From Mycobacterium sp. 1164985.4 (GTDB taxonomy: Bacteria; Actinomycetota; Actinomycetes; Mycobacteriales; Mycobacteriaceae), in contig NZ_LZMD01000074.1 in the NCBI RefSeq assembly GCF_001668575.1, forward strand, positions 62,001-126,000: a DNA stretch of 64,000 nt. Reading direction: 5' to 3'. Made by a program: the position numbers and the translations under genes. The notes beneath the pieces were generated by a model. The model had not been told where the DNA came from and did no database searches. It worked only from the letters and a program-made list of their open reading frames with translations. Positions 23,128 to 31,526 of this stretch are shown in pieces; within the stretch, counting starts at the first letter, position 1; every line of letters begins with the position of its first letter.

Positions 23128-24099
23128 GTGAAATACCTAGACGTCGAGGGAGTGGGCCGGGTCAGCCGTATTGGGCTCGGGACCTGGCAGTTCGGTTCTC
23201 GGGAGTGGGGCTACGGCGAGAGCTACGCCTCCGGACCCGCCCGGGAAATTGTGCAGCGATCCCTGGCGCTCGGCGTCACGTTGTTCGACACCGCCGAGAT
23301 CTACGGGTTCGGCAAGAGCGAGCGGATCCTCGGCCAGGCCCTGGGCGATCAGCGCTCGGAAGTGGCGGTGGCCAGCAAGGTCTTCCCGGTCGCCCCGTTC
23401 CCCGCGGTGGTCAAGCAGCGCGCACACGCCAGCGCGCAGCGGCTGGGGCTGCAGAAGATACCGCTGTATCAGGTGCACCAGCCGAACCCCGTGGTGCCCG
23501 ATTCGGTGATCATGCCGGGAATGCGTGACCTGCTCGACGAGGGAGTGATCGGCGCGGCCGGCGTCTCGAACTACTCGCTGTCGCGGTGGCAGCGAGCCGA
23601 CACGGCGCTCGGACGACCCGTGATCAGCAACCAGGTGCACTTCTCGCTGGCCCATCCGCAGGCGCTCGAACGCCTGGTGCCGTTCGCCGAACGGGAGAAC
23701 CGCGTCGTGATCGCCTACAGCCCGCTGGCGCAGGGATTGCTCGGCGGAAAGTACGGACCCGACAACCGCCCCGGCGGCATACGTGCGACGAATCCGCTGT
23801 TCGGCACCGAGAACTTGCGCCGTGCCGAGCCGCTGTTGCAGACGCTACGCGACGTGGCGGCCGACGTCGGCGCCAAGCCCGCGCAGGTGGCGCTCGCATG
23901 GCTGATCCACTTACCCAACGTTGTCGCGATACCGGGCGCGTCGAGCGTGGAACAACTCGAGTTCAACGTGGCCGCCGCCGAAATCGAGTTGAGCGCCGAG
24001 GCCCAGGAGGCGCTCACCGCCGCCGCACGCGCGTTCCGGCCGGTGGGCACCGCGCGCTTCCTGGCGGACACGGTTCGCGAAAGGCTCGGCGTCGGTTAG
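23128..24099 (+). CDS. Aldo/keto reductase (relative of M. tuberculosis Rv2298)
   Basis: A 323-residue NADPH-dependent aldo/keto reductase. Catalytic tetrad residues are visible: Asp and Tyr in LFDTAEIYG, Lys in ASKVFP and His in YQVHQPNP. The sequence from KYLDV to the end matches my memory of Rv2298 almost throughout and has its length. The GTG at 23128 gives that N-terminus; a GTG at 23119 is an alternative. It reduces carbonyls with NADPH; the substrate is unknown. It overlaps the convergent metallophosphoesterase by 4 bases at the 3' end. Confidence 0.9.
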   Translation: MKYLDVEGVGRVSRIGLGTWQFGSREWGYGESYASGPAREIVQRSLALGVTLFDTAEIYGFGKSERILGQALGDQRSEVAVASKVFPVAPFPAVVKQRAHASAQRLGLQKIPLYQVHQPNPVVPDSVIMPGMRDLLDEGVIGAAGVSNYSLSRWQRADTALGRPVISNQVHFSLAHPQALERLVPFAERENRVVIAYSPLAQGLLGGKYGPDNRPGGIRATNPLFGTENLRRAEPLLQTLRDVAADVGAKPAQVALAWLIHLPNVVAIPGASSVEQLEFNVAAAEIELSAEAQEALTAAARAFRPVGTARFLADTVRERLGVG

Positions 24100-25271
24100 T
24101 CATTCGCGTCCTCGAGTGTGAGCATCGTGATGTCGGGTGGTGCGCCGATGCGCACAGGCGGGCCCCAGAACCCAGCGCCGCGGGTCACGTACAGCTGGGT
24201 GTCGCCGACGCGCGAAAGCCCCGCGAGCGACGGCTGAGCGGCGCGGACGAGGTAGTGGAACGGCCACATCTGTCCGCCGTGCGTGTGGCCGGACAGTTGC
24301 AGGTCGACCCCTCGCGCGGCGGCCTCCTCGACCTGCACCGGCTGATGGGCGAGCAGAATTGTCGGCGCACCGGATGAGAGCCCGGACAGTGCGCGGTCGA
24401 AATCCGGCCCGTCCGAATGCCTTTCCCCGACGAGGTCGTTGACCCCCGCGAGGTTGAGCACTGCGGAGCCGCGACGGATCGCCGTGTTCTCGTTGCGCAG
24501 CGGTTGGACGCCCCAACGCGCCAGCTCGCGCAGCCACCCGTCGGTGTCGTCGACGAAGTACTCGTGGTTGCCCGTGACGAAGAACGCGCCGTCGGGCGCC
24601 GCGAGGTCTCGCAACGGCGCTGCGGCCGAACCGAGTTCGGCGACGGTGCCGTCGACCAGATCACCGACGATCGCGACGAGGTCGGGTTCCGCCTCGTTGA
24701 CCATTCCGACGATCCGCTCGGTGTGGGCCTGCCCCAGTAGCGGCCCGAGGTGGATGTCCGACACCACCGCGATCCGGAAACCGCGAAACGCCTGATCGAG
24801 GGCACGCAGCCGCACCGGGACGCGCAGCAGATCGGGCGGACCCAGTGCGGTGGCCGTCCCGACTCCGACGAGGCCGACCGACGCGGCCCCCGCGGCCACA
24901 GCGCTCGCGCGGGCCAGGAACAAGCGGCGGGTGAGCGCGTTCGGGTCCTCGGCCTCCGGAGCCGACGGCGCCCGGCGGACCCACCGCCGCAGCAACAGTC
25001 GAACCGGTTCGAGGACCAGTAGCGTCAGCAGCAGATAGGCGGCCACACCGAACCACAGGTAACCCGGCCAGGCGTACCAGCCGGCGTCGGCCGCACCGAA
25101 CACCCGCGGCAGTACCAGCGCCGCGATCAGGAGCGCAGCCAACCCGAGGAGCACGGCACTGAGCACCCGCCGAGCGCGACCCGGCCGGGTGACGTCCTTG
25201 ACCAGCCGCTTCCACAGGTAGACGTGCATCAGCGCGAGCACCGCGCCGAGGATGACGATGAACATGCGCAC
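24096..25271 (-). CDS. Membrane-anchored metallophosphoesterase
   Basis: A 391-residue protein with two to three N-terminal membrane segments (about residues 2-20, 35-60 and 68-92), a twin-Arg-like TRRLFLARASAVAAGAASVG stretch before the catalytic domain, and all calcineurin-type motifs: SDIHLG, VGDLVDG, TGNHEYF, LLAHQP and GHTHGGQMWPF. It binds two metals and hydrolyses phosphodiesters or monoesters; orientation of the domain (outside is likely after the last helix) is inferred. The GTxxAL segment and length fit YkuE-like relatives. It is downstream of a perfect hairpin and of the acyl-CoA dehydrogenase pair. Confidence 0.88.
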   Translation of the reverse strand: MRMFIVILGAVLALMHVYLWKRLVKDVTRPGRARRVLSAVLLGLAALLIAALVLPRVFGAADAGWYAWPGYLWFGVAAYLLLTLLVLEPVRLLLRRWVRRAPSAPEAEDPNALTRRLFLARASAVAAGAASVGLVGVGTATALGPPDLLRVPVRLRALDQAFRGFRIAVVSDIHLGPLLGQAHTERIVGMVNEAEPDLVAIVGDLVDGTVAELGSAAAPLRDLAAPDGAFFVTGNHEYFVDDTDGWLRELARWGVQPLRNENTAIRRGSAVLNLAGVNDLVGERHSDGPDFDRALSGLSSGAPTILLAHQPVQVEEAAARGVDLQLSGHTHGGQMWPFHYLVRAAQPSLAGLSRVGDTQLYVTRGAGFWGPPVRIGAPPDITMLTLEDAND

Positions 25272-25280
25272 CCTTCAGTT

Positions 25281-25329
25281 GATTTCGGTGCGCTACCGAT
25301 CGATTCGCGACCGGTAGCGCACCGAAATC
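25281..25329. terminator. Perfect 18-bp inverted repeat
   Basis: Arms GATTTCGGTGCGCTACCG (25281-25298) and CGGTAGCGCACCGAAATC (25312-25329), with a 13-base loop. It lies between the end of the acyl-CoA dehydrogenase (25341) and the start of the metallophosphoesterase (25271), both on the minus strand. Probably a terminator of the fadE pair; the leader of the next gene could also use it. Confidence 0.65.
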
Positions 25330-25340
25330 GCAGGAGTCCC

Positions 25341-26432
25341 CTACAGCGAGACCGTGCCGTAGTCGCCGACGTGCTCGACCAGCGTGCGGAGCTGATCGTC
25401 GGTGGTGCCGAACGTGTTGTCGATCGCCGTCAGCCGTGCCGCGTAGTGTCCGACCGGATACTCGGCGGTCATCCCGATACCGCCATGTAGCTGGATCGCC
25501 TCCTGCGCGATGTGCCGGCCCGACCGCCCGATCTGGAACTTGGCACGCGCGGCGATCACTGGGTCGAACCGGTTGTCGGCGATCGACATCGCCGCGTAGA
25601 AGTTCATGCTGCGCGCGAGTTCGAGCGAGACGTACATGTCCGCGGCCCGCTGGGTCAACGTCTGGAAGTTGCTCAGTGGTACGCCGAATTGCTTTCGGCT
25701 GGTGAGGTATTCGGTGGTCAGGCGCAACGCCTCCTCCATCGCCCCGACCGCCTCCGCGCACAGCGCCGACTGGAACCGGATCACGGTGCGGGCGATGTGT
25801 TCGGTCGCATCGCCGCCGTCGCCGAGCGGTTCGGCGGGCGTGGAGTCGAAGTCCAGTTGCGCACCGCGGCGTCCGTCGAAGGTTCGGTAGGGCTGACGTG
25901 TCACGGTCGCACCGTCGAGGACGAACAGCCCCACGCCGCCGTCGGGCAGCGCCGCGGTGACGATGACGGTGTCGGCGGTGTCACCGGCCAGCACCGGGTT
26001 CTTGCGACCGGTGATCGTCCAGCCGTCACCGCTCTTCTCGGCGCGCGTGGCGGGAGCGGCCGACGGCAGCCGCGTTCCGGGTTCGGCGTGGGCGAAGGCC
26101 AGCAGCGTCTCGCCGGTGGCCACGGCATCGAGGACCTGCTTCTGCTCATCGCTGCCGAGCTCGGCGATCAGGCCGCCCGGGATGATCGCGGCCTGGGCGA
26201 CCGGTTCGGGCGCTAGCCGCCGGCCGATCTCGGTCAGCACCACCATGACCTCTATCTGGCCGGCCTCGTCGGGATCGAACCCGAGGCCCAAGATGCCGAC
26301 TTCGGCCAGTTGGCCCCACACCTCACGGCTCCAGCCGGGCTCTCCTTCGGTGCGCACACCCTCGCGGCGTGACAACACATCGCGGGTGACGTCGCGCAGT
26401 AATTGCTGTTCTTCGGTCAGGTCGAAGTCCAC
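25341..26432 (-). CDS. Acyl-CoA dehydrogenase, small-subunit type
   Basis: A 363-residue acyl-CoA dehydrogenase-fold protein starting MDFDLTEEQQLLRDVTRDVL. The substrate-flavin middle domain and the C-terminal helical bundle (LTTEYLTSRKQFGVPLSNFQTLTQRAADMYV, then IQLHGGIGMTAEYPVGHYAARL) are visible. It begins 7 bases after its partner gene ends. Paired dehydrogenases of this kind in mycobacteria form alpha2-beta2 enzymes acting on CoA esters of steroid side chains or rings. Whether this subunit carries the catalytic base cannot be seen without alignment. Confidence 0.87.
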   Translation of the reverse strand: MDFDLTEEQQLLRDVTRDVLSRREGVRTEGEPGWSREVWGQLAEVGILGLGFDPDEAGQIEVMVVLTEIGRRLAPEPVAQAAIIPGGLIAELGSDEQKQVLDAVATGETLLAFAHAEPGTRLPSAAPATRAEKSGDGWTITGRKNPVLAGDTADTVIVTAALPDGGVGLFVLDGATVTRQPYRTFDGRRGAQLDFDSTPAEPLGDGGDATEHIARTVIRFQSALCAEAVGAMEEALRLTTEYLTSRKQFGVPLSNFQTLTQRAADMYVSLELARSMNFYAAMSIADNRFDPVIAARAKFQIGRSGRHIAQEAIQLHGGIGMTAEYPVGHYAARLTAIDNTFGTTDDQLRTLVEHVGDYGTVSL

Positions 26433-26439
26433 GGCCGGC

Positions 26440-27612
26440 TCACAATCCCAAGATGGTCGAGGCGATGATGGTGCGCTGAACCTCGTTGGTACCGCCGTAG
26501 ATCGACGTCTTCCGATAGTTCAGGTAACGCGGTGCGGCGTCCTGCGCCCAGCTGGGCACGTCGAGGTCGCCGGCGTCGAACGGCAGCGCCTCCGGCCCTG
26601 CCACCTCGACGAACAATTCGGTGGCGGCCTGCTGCAACTGGCTGCCGCGCAACTTGAGGATCGACGACGCGGGGTTCGGCTTGCCGTCGGCTTCGGATCC
26701 GCTGACGCGCATCTGCGTGAGTTCCAAAGCGAGCAGCCCGGTTTCGATCTCGGCCACCCGGGCGGCGAACAGCGGATCCTCCAGCAGCGGCGTGCCGTTG
26801 ACCTCCAGCTTGGCGGCATGTTCCTTGACCTGCGCCATCCACAGCTTCGTCAACCCGATGCGGGCGATGCCGGTGCGCTCGTTGCCGAGCAGGAACTTGG
26901 CGTACGTCCAGCCCTGGTTCTCCTCGCCGACAAGCTGATCGGCCGGAATCCGAACGTCTTCGAAGAACACCTCGTTGACCTCGTAGCTGCCATCGATCAG
27001 CTCGATCGGTCGCAGCGTGATGCCCGGCGTCGACATCTCGGCCAGCAGGAAGGAGATACCAGCCTGCCGCTTCGGCGCGGTCGGGTCGGTGCGCGCCAGC
27101 AGGAAGATCCAGTCGGCGTACTGGCCGAGCGTCGTCCATGTCTTCTGCCCGTTGACGACGTAGGTGTCGCCGTCGCGCACAGCGGTGGTCCGCAGCGACG
27201 CGAGGTCCGAACCGGCCTCCGGCTCGGAGAAGCCTTGACACCACCAGATGTCGATGTTGGCCGTCGGCGGCAGGAAACGCTCCTTCATCGCCTGCGAACC
27301 GAACTGCGCGATCACCGGGCCTACCATCTTGGTGTTGAACGCCAGCGGTTCGGGGACACCTGCCAACTGCATCTCGTCGAGCCAGATCTGGCGCTGCAGC
27401 GGCGACCACTCCTTGCCGCCCCACTCGACCGGCCAGTTCGGCACGGCCAACCCGTTGGCGTTGAGGATGCGCTGGCTGGTGACCATATCCTCGGGGGACT
27501 TCGTATGGCCGGTCTTGCCACGCTCGCGGATGTCTTCGGGAATCTCGGAGGTGTAGAAGCGCCGCAACTCCTCGCGGAATGCGGCGTCCTCGTCACTCAA
27601 CGCCAATTTCAC
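26440..27612 (-). CDS. Acyl-CoA dehydrogenase, partner subunit
   Basis: A 390-residue acyl-CoA dehydrogenase. FAD and substrate blocks are seen in WWCQGFSEPEAGSDLASLRT, GQKTWTTLGQYADW and NYRKTSIYGGTNEVQRTIIA at the C-terminus. At the usual catalytic Glu position of medium-chain enzymes (IYEGT) it has IYGGT, so its base, if any, must lie elsewhere, as in known heteromeric mycobacterial enzymes. It is the first gene of a two-gene unit with the 363-residue partner. Substrate is unknown. Confidence 0.88.
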   Translation of the reverse strand: MKLALSDEDAAFREELRRFYTSEIPEDIRERGKTGHTKSPEDMVTSQRILNANGLAVPNWPVEWGGKEWSPLQRQIWLDEMQLAGVPEPLAFNTKMVGPVIAQFGSQAMKERFLPPTANIDIWWCQGFSEPEAGSDLASLRTTAVRDGDTYVVNGQKTWTTLGQYADWIFLLARTDPTAPKRQAGISFLLAEMSTPGITLRPIELIDGSYEVNEVFFEDVRIPADQLVGEENQGWTYAKFLLGNERTGIARIGLTKLWMAQVKEHAAKLEVNGTPLLEDPLFAARVAEIETGLLALELTQMRVSGSEADGKPNPASSILKLRGSQLQQAATELFVEVAGPEALPFDAGDLDVPSWAQDAAPRYLNYRKTSIYGGTNEVQRTIIASTILGL

Positions 27613-27634
27613 GGTCTACCCCGTTCTCGTTGCT

Positions 27635-27680
27635 CCACATTTGCGCACGGTTTACCCAGCGCGAGCAGGCGCAAAAGTGT
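27635..27680. repeat. Imperfect inverted repeat upstream of the dehydrogenase pair
   Basis: TTTGCGC (27640-27646) pairs with GCGCAAA (27669-27675); flanks CCACA and AGTGT extend it imperfectly. It lies between the start of the acyl-CoA dehydrogenase and the end of the NUDIX gene, both minus strand. It is a weak member of the hairpin family. Confidence 0.35.
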
Positions 27681-27734
27681 CCTTTCGGAGACGATTGTGG
27701 GCAGCTTTACGTCTTCTCGCGCAGGGAACTGACC

Positions 27735-28454
27735 CTACTTCCAGGCGAAGACGGGTTGTTCCAGTTCGTCGACCGGATCGTGTCTGCCCTCCAGGCCGAG
27801 CCAGCGCAGCTGCAGCAGCACCGCACCCGTCGGCGCGTGGATCAGGTCGTTGCCCAGCGGAACCTGTACGACGGGTCGCGGGCTCTCCGGGATCTCGATG
27901 AACCGCGGCGAGTCGGGCCGCTGCAGTTGATGCAGGCCCACCCGATACACCGCGACGACCTCGTCGGGCGCCGGGCGCGGCTCCAGGCGTCCGCCGCCCC
28001 AGATGACGACGGGCGTGATGACGTATCCCGAGCGGGTCGGATAGTCGTCGAGCAGACCCAGCACCGTCGAGTCGGGCAGTTGCACGCCGACCTCCTCGTC
28101 GAGCTCGCGCAGGGCGGCGTCGACCACGGTCTCACCCGGGTCGAGCCGACCGCCGGGCAGCGCCCACTGCGCGGCGTGCGACGTCAGCCGCGACGCCCTG
28201 CGGCACAGAAGAAAGGCAGCGCCACCGGAGACGTCGACCATGCGCCCGTCGAGTCCGGCGTCCGGCATGCCCCGCCCGTCGTTCCAGCCCTCGACGTCGA
28301 CCGGGTCCACCCGGTCCTCGCCGACCTCGGAGTCGACGAGCACCACGGCGACCGCCGCATGCCGCTTGGTCGGGTCGGTGACGGCGCGACGTTCATGTCG
28401 CGACAGGTTCGCTTCGATCCGCTCGCGAAGCGACTCGTCGTAGGAGATCGTCAC
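27735..28454 (-). CDS. NUDIX hydrolase
   Basis: A 239-residue NUDIX pyrophosphohydrolase. The Nudix box is complete: GGRLDPGETVVDAALRELDE followed by EVGV, matching Gx5Ex7REUxEExGU. It is preceded by HAAQWALPGG and followed by TRSGYVITPVVIW, like the CoA-pyrophosphatase (NudL/NUDT8) branch, so hydrolysis of CoA or a related nucleoside diphosphate derivative is a fair guess. The GTG at 28454 was chosen; the longer open frame to 28676 is the antisense of the small repeat peptide gene. It is divergent from that peptide cassette with 82 bases between. Confidence 0.87.
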   Translation of the reverse strand: MTISYDESLRERIEANLSRHERRAVTDPTKRHAAVAVVLVDSEVGEDRVDPVDVEGWNDGRGMPDAGLDGRMVDVSGGAAFLLCRRASRLTSHAAQWALPGGRLDPGETVVDAALRELDEEVGVQLPDSTVLGLLDDYPTRSGYVITPVVIWGGGRLEPRPAPDEVVAVYRVGLHQLQRPDSPRFIEIPESPRPVVQVPLGNDLIHAPTGAVLLQLRWLGLEGRHDPVDELEQPVFAWK

Positions 28455-28536
28455 CGCTCGACCATAGTTTCGCGGTGTTTCGTCGCCATCGTCCGGGGCA
28501 ACTCCCTGTGGACCACAGCCCAAAGAGAGGATCGAC

Positions 28537-28716
28537 ATGGCACTCGACGATGACGACATCACCACCTCGGGCGCAGGCGGAGAGGGACCCGCTGACGGCG
28601 GCTCCAACCCCCAAGGACACGACGGCGGCGCCGACGGCACGGCCGGCGGCGAAGGACCCGCTGACGGCGGCAGCAACCCCGAGGGTCACGACGGGGGCGC
28701 CGACGGGACGGCCTGA
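28537..28716 (+). CDS. 59-residue Gly/Asp-rich repeat peptide (candidate RiPP precursor)
   Basis: A 59-residue peptide starting MALDDDDITTSGA (13 residues, acidic, leader-like). It is followed by two tandem 23-residue units (residues 14-36 and 37-59) that differ only at one position (Gln26 against Glu49). Each unit reads GGEGPADGGSNP, the variable residue, then GHDGGADGTA. It contains no Cys and no aromatic residue, has no signal peptide and ends exactly at the repeat end. The ATG follows AGAGAGGATC. The next gene starts 24 bases downstream and encodes a JmjC-type oxygenase, which could hydroxylate Asp, Asn, His or Pro in the repeats. Precursor status is inference from size, repeats and neighbours; an unmodified structural or stress peptide is the alternative. 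Confidence 0.7.
   Translation: MALDDDDITTSGAGGEGPADGGSNPQGHDGGADGTAGGEGPADGGSNPEGHDGGADGTA
28576..28713 (+). repeat. Two tandem 69-bp coding repeats
   Basis: Direct repeat of 69 bp (28576-28644 and 28645-28713) within the small peptide gene. The protein units are 22 of 23 identical, while synonymous differences (for example TCC/AGC for Ser) show that the copies have diverged under protein-level selection. Confidence 0.8.
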
Positions 28717-28740
28717 CGCCCGTCCGATGACGACATCCCC

Positions 28741-30006
28741 ATGCTGACGGCACCGATGTTTCGGCGCTGCGTGGCGGTCGACGCCCGACGGTTCGCCGAC
28801 GAGTACTGGGGTCGCCGACCGCTGCTCACCCGGGCGGATGCGTTGCCCCGCGACTTCAGCGATTTGCTCTCGCCCGACACGGTCGACGAACTGATCGCCG
28901 AGCGCGGGGTACGCGCACCGTTCATCCGGCTGGCCAAGGAAGGCGGCGTCCTGCCCAAGGACTGCTACCTCGGGCCCGCAGGTTTCGGCGCGGAGATCCC
29001 GGATCAGATCGACTCCGCCAAGCTGCTGACCCAATTCGCCTCGGGCGCAACGATTGTGCTGCAGGGTCTGCATCGGTTGTGGCCCCCGGTCATCGACTTC
29101 GTCCGCGGAGCGGTCGACGAGCTCGGACATCCGGTACAGGCAAACGCCTACATCACCCCGCCGATCAACCGCGGCTTTGATCCGCACTACGACGTGCACG
29201 ACGTGTTCGTCCTTCAGGTGTCCGGCCAGAAGCGCTGGATCGTGCACGAGCCGGTTCACGAACATCCGCTGCAATCTCAGCCGTGGACGGAGCACCGCGC
29301 CGAGATCGAGAAGCGAGTGGCCGACGACGCCGCCGTTATCGACACGGTGCTGGACGAGGGTGATGTGTTGTATCTGCCGCGCGGGTGGGTGCATTCGGCG
29401 CAGGCACTGCAGACGACGTCGATACACCTCACCATCGGGGTCTCGCCTGTGACGGCGGTCGACGTGGCGCGCGCCGTCGTCGACCAGCTGACAAACGATC
29501 CGTTCTTCCGCGCGTCGCTGCCCATGGGCGCCGCCGATGCGGATGAGACGATGGCGACGGTGACGAAGGTGATGGCGGAGATGGTCGGGGCGCTGCGCGA
29601 CGACGCGGCGATCCTCAGCGCAGGTGCCGCCGCGAATCTGTCTAACCGTCACGCAGACCGGACCCGGCCGGTGGCGGTGCGCCCGCTGGCATCGTTGGCC
29701 GCTGCCGACCGGGCCGGGGAAGTCGCCGTCCAGTGGCGGCACGGGCTGAGTGCGACCGTCGACCGCTCCGGGGAGCGCGTCGTCCTGCGCCTGCCGGACC
29801 GGACCATCAGCTTCCCGCAGATGTGCGGCGACGCCATCCGCGCCGTGCATCTGGGCGGCGTCGTCGATGCGGCGAGCATGCCCGGTCTCGACACCGCCGA
29901 TGCCATGGTCCTGATCCGGCGGCTGCTGCGGGAGGGCATCGTCGTGCCCGCGAGAGTTGCCGCGACCGTTCCCGAGCACCGAAACCTTCCGCCAGACGCC
30001 GGATGA
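28741..30006 (+). CDS. JmjC/cupin_4-type Fe(II)/2-oxoglutarate oxygenase
   Basis: A 421-residue protein with a JmjC (cupin_4, YcfD/NO66-like) domain. The Fe-binding HxD is H149-Y150-D151 in DPHYDVHDVF and the distal His is H218 in RGWVHSAQ. Between them lies FVLQVSGQKRWIVHEP, typical of ribosomal-oxygenase relatives that hydroxylate Arg or His in ribosomal proteins. The C-terminal part (about residues 240-400) contains a winged-helix-like segment ending TADAMVLIRRLLREGIVVPA. The neighbour is the small repeat peptide, so that peptide is a plausible substrate. Start: ATG 28741 has a poor ribosome site; ATG 28756 is possible. The stop overlaps the next ATG as ATGA. Confidence 0.87.
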   Translation: MLTAPMFRRCVAVDARRFADEYWGRRPLLTRADALPRDFSDLLSPDTVDELIAERGVRAPFIRLAKEGGVLPKDCYLGPAGFGAEIPDQIDSAKLLTQFASGATIVLQGLHRLWPPVIDFVRGAVDELGHPVQANAYITPPINRGFDPHYDVHDVFVLQVSGQKRWIVHEPVHEHPLQSQPWTEHRAEIEKRVADDAAVIDTVLDEGDVLYLPRGWVHSAQALQTTSIHLTIGVSPVTAVDVARAVVDQLTNDPFFRASLPMGAADADETMATVTKVMAEMVGALRDDAAILSAGAAANLSNRHADRTRPVAVRPLASLAAADRAGEVAVQWRHGLSATVDRSGERVVLRLPDRTISFPQMCGDAIRAVHLGGVVDAASMPGLDTADAMVLIRRLLREGIVVPARVAATVPEHRNLPPDAG

Positions 30007-30896
30007 CGGCGGCCAAGAGAATCCCGTGCAGCGATCAATCGCTGGCCCGTGACGACCCGATGTTCGGCACCGCGTCGGCGGGTTCGCGGTGGCTGCTACT
30101 CGAACTCAGCGGCGCTTGGGGGCCCTCGGTGTTTCTGCAGTCCCCCGGCTGCATCGATCCCGAACTCGGCCGCTCGATCGTGCGCCGGGTCGAGAAGGCG
30201 GGTATGCGCATCGCGGCGATACGCAAACACGGTCGCCGGCCCGAGATTCCGCGGTGGCGCTGGTACATCGCGCACTGCGATGTCGGCGCCGAGGCGCTTC
30301 ACCACGGGGAGGTCGACGACCCTCGTGACTTTCTCGAGCTCGCGCTCGACGGCGGCGACGGAAGCCCGACGACCGATCCGGTGATCGCGATCTGCTCCCA
30401 CGGCAAACACGACCAGTGTTGCGCGGTGCGGGGTCGCAGCGCGTGCCGGGCGATCGCGGCGGAGTACCCCGAAATCACCTGGGAGTGCTCGCATCTCGGC
30501 GGCGACCGCTTCGCGGCAACCATGCTGATTCTGCCCGAGGGACTGTGCTACGGCAGGGTCGACTCCGCCGACGCCGCGGGTCTGGTGCGCCGCTACCTCG
30601 ACGGTCGGCTGGACAACCGGTTCCTACGCGGACGCACGTCGCTTCCCCACGCCGTTCAGGCCGCCCAATACTTCGTGCGCGAACGCACCGGCGACGACCG
30701 CATCGACGCGCTGCACCCGCTGCGGGTCGAGCGCGGTGAACACCTGATCACGGTCCTGCTCGACGGCGACGACGGACCCATCGAGGTGGTCCTGCACGAG
30801 GAGTTGTCCGAACCCCTTCTCTCGCAATGCCATGCGCAGGTTCCCGGCCAGGTTCGCGTGTTCACGCTGGGGTCCTTGACCCTGGCCGGTGGCTGA
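30003..30896 (+). CDS. Sucrase/ferredoxin-like family protein
   Basis: A 297-residue protein of the sucrase/ferredoxin-like group, which has a thioredoxin-like [2Fe-2S] ferredoxin domain. Family signatures are the N-terminal IPCSDQSLARDDPMFGTASA with RWLLLE, and the Cys cluster CSHGKHDQCCAVRG (C131, C139, C140, with C148 next). The C-terminal 80 residues are typical of the actinobacterial form. It is coupled to the JmjC gene by an ATGA overlap and could supply electrons or help rebuild Fe(II) for the oxygenase; this is inferred. It ends 3 bases before the convergent TetR gene. Confidence 0.87.
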   Translation: MTAAKRIPCSDQSLARDDPMFGTASAGSRWLLLELSGAWGPSVFLQSPGCIDPELGRSIVRRVEKAGMRIAAIRKHGRRPEIPRWRWYIAHCDVGAEALHHGEVDDPRDFLELALDGGDGSPTTDPVIAICSHGKHDQCCAVRGRSACRAIAAEYPEITWECSHLGGDRFAATMLILPEGLCYGRVDSADAAGLVRRYLDGRLDNRFLRGRTSLPHAVQAAQYFVRERTGDDRIDALHPLRVERGEHLITVLLDGDDGPIEVVLHEELSEPLLSQCHAQVPGQVRVFTLGSLTLAGG

Positions 30897-30899
30897 GCG

Positions 30900-31508
30900 T
30901 CAGCCTCCTCCACGCACCGCAGGCAGCACCAGCGTGTCGATGACCTCGCGGACGAACGCCGCGTCGACGCGTTGTCCGTTCACCACCCGCATCAGGCTCA
31001 TCGCGGTGGCCACGTCGGCCACCATCGTCCAGTCGCGATCCGCGATCTCACCGCGGTCGACGGCACGGCCCAGAATCGTCGCCATCTTCCGGCGTCCCCG
31101 CAGCAGCATCAAATCGTCGAGCGCCAAAGCCAATTCGCGATCGTGGACTGCCTCGATCGCGACCCGCAGGATCAGGTCGTAGGTGACCATCGCGTCCTCG
31201 TTGCGCTCAGCGCGCTCCACCAGTGCCTCCATGTCACCCTGCAGGCTGCCGGTGTCCGGGGGTTCGTCGGTGAGCAGGTCGGGCCGCCAGTAGACCAGCG
31301 CGTCGGTGATCAACGCGGCCTTCGACGACCATCGGCGGTAGATCGCCGCCTTCCCTACCCCGGCCCGCGCCGCGATGTCGTTCATGTTGGTGGCTTCGTA
31401 GCCGTGCTCCCGCAACGCGGCCAGCGCCGCGTCGAGGATCGCGGGGTCCCTCGACCGATCCAACCGCCCCTCAGTGCGCTGGCGTAGCTTCGGCTCCGAC
31501 GCGGACAT
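30900..31508 (-). CDS. TetR family regulator of the MmpS/MmpL transporter
   Basis: A 202-residue TetR regulator with the helix-turn-helix in the first 60 residues: DPAILDAALAALREHGYEAT, then NDIAARAGVGKAAIYRRWSS. The C-terminal domain, with GSLQGDMEALVERAERNEDAM, resembles the TetR_C_16-type ligand domain. It starts (ATG 31508; GTG 31511 also possible) 18 bases after the MmpL stop on the same strand, so it is the last gene of mmpS-mmpL-tetR. It probably represses that operon at the palindrome at 34871-34886, a common arrangement for mycobacterial RND transporters. Confidence 0.87.
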   Translation of the reverse strand: MSASEPKLRQRTEGRLDRSRDPAILDAALAALREHGYEATNMNDIAARAGVGKAAIYRRWSSKAALITDALVYWRPDLLTDEPPDTGSLQGDMEALVERAERNEDAMVTYDLILRVAIEAVHDRELALALDDLMLLRGRRKMATILGRAVDRGEIADRDWTMVADVATAMSLMRVVNGQRVDAAFVREVIDTLVLPAVRGGG

Positions 31509-31526
31509 CACCGACCAACCTAGACG

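Noticed and set aside
23119..23128. GTG 23119 as start of the aldo/keto reductase
   Set aside because: The remembered Rv2298 protein begins with the KYLD segment directly after the first residue, which suits GTG 23128.
28393..29979. 528-codon minus-strand frame opposite the JmjC gene
   Set aside because: No family features; the plus strand has a complete JmjC metal site and good ribosome signals in the cassette.
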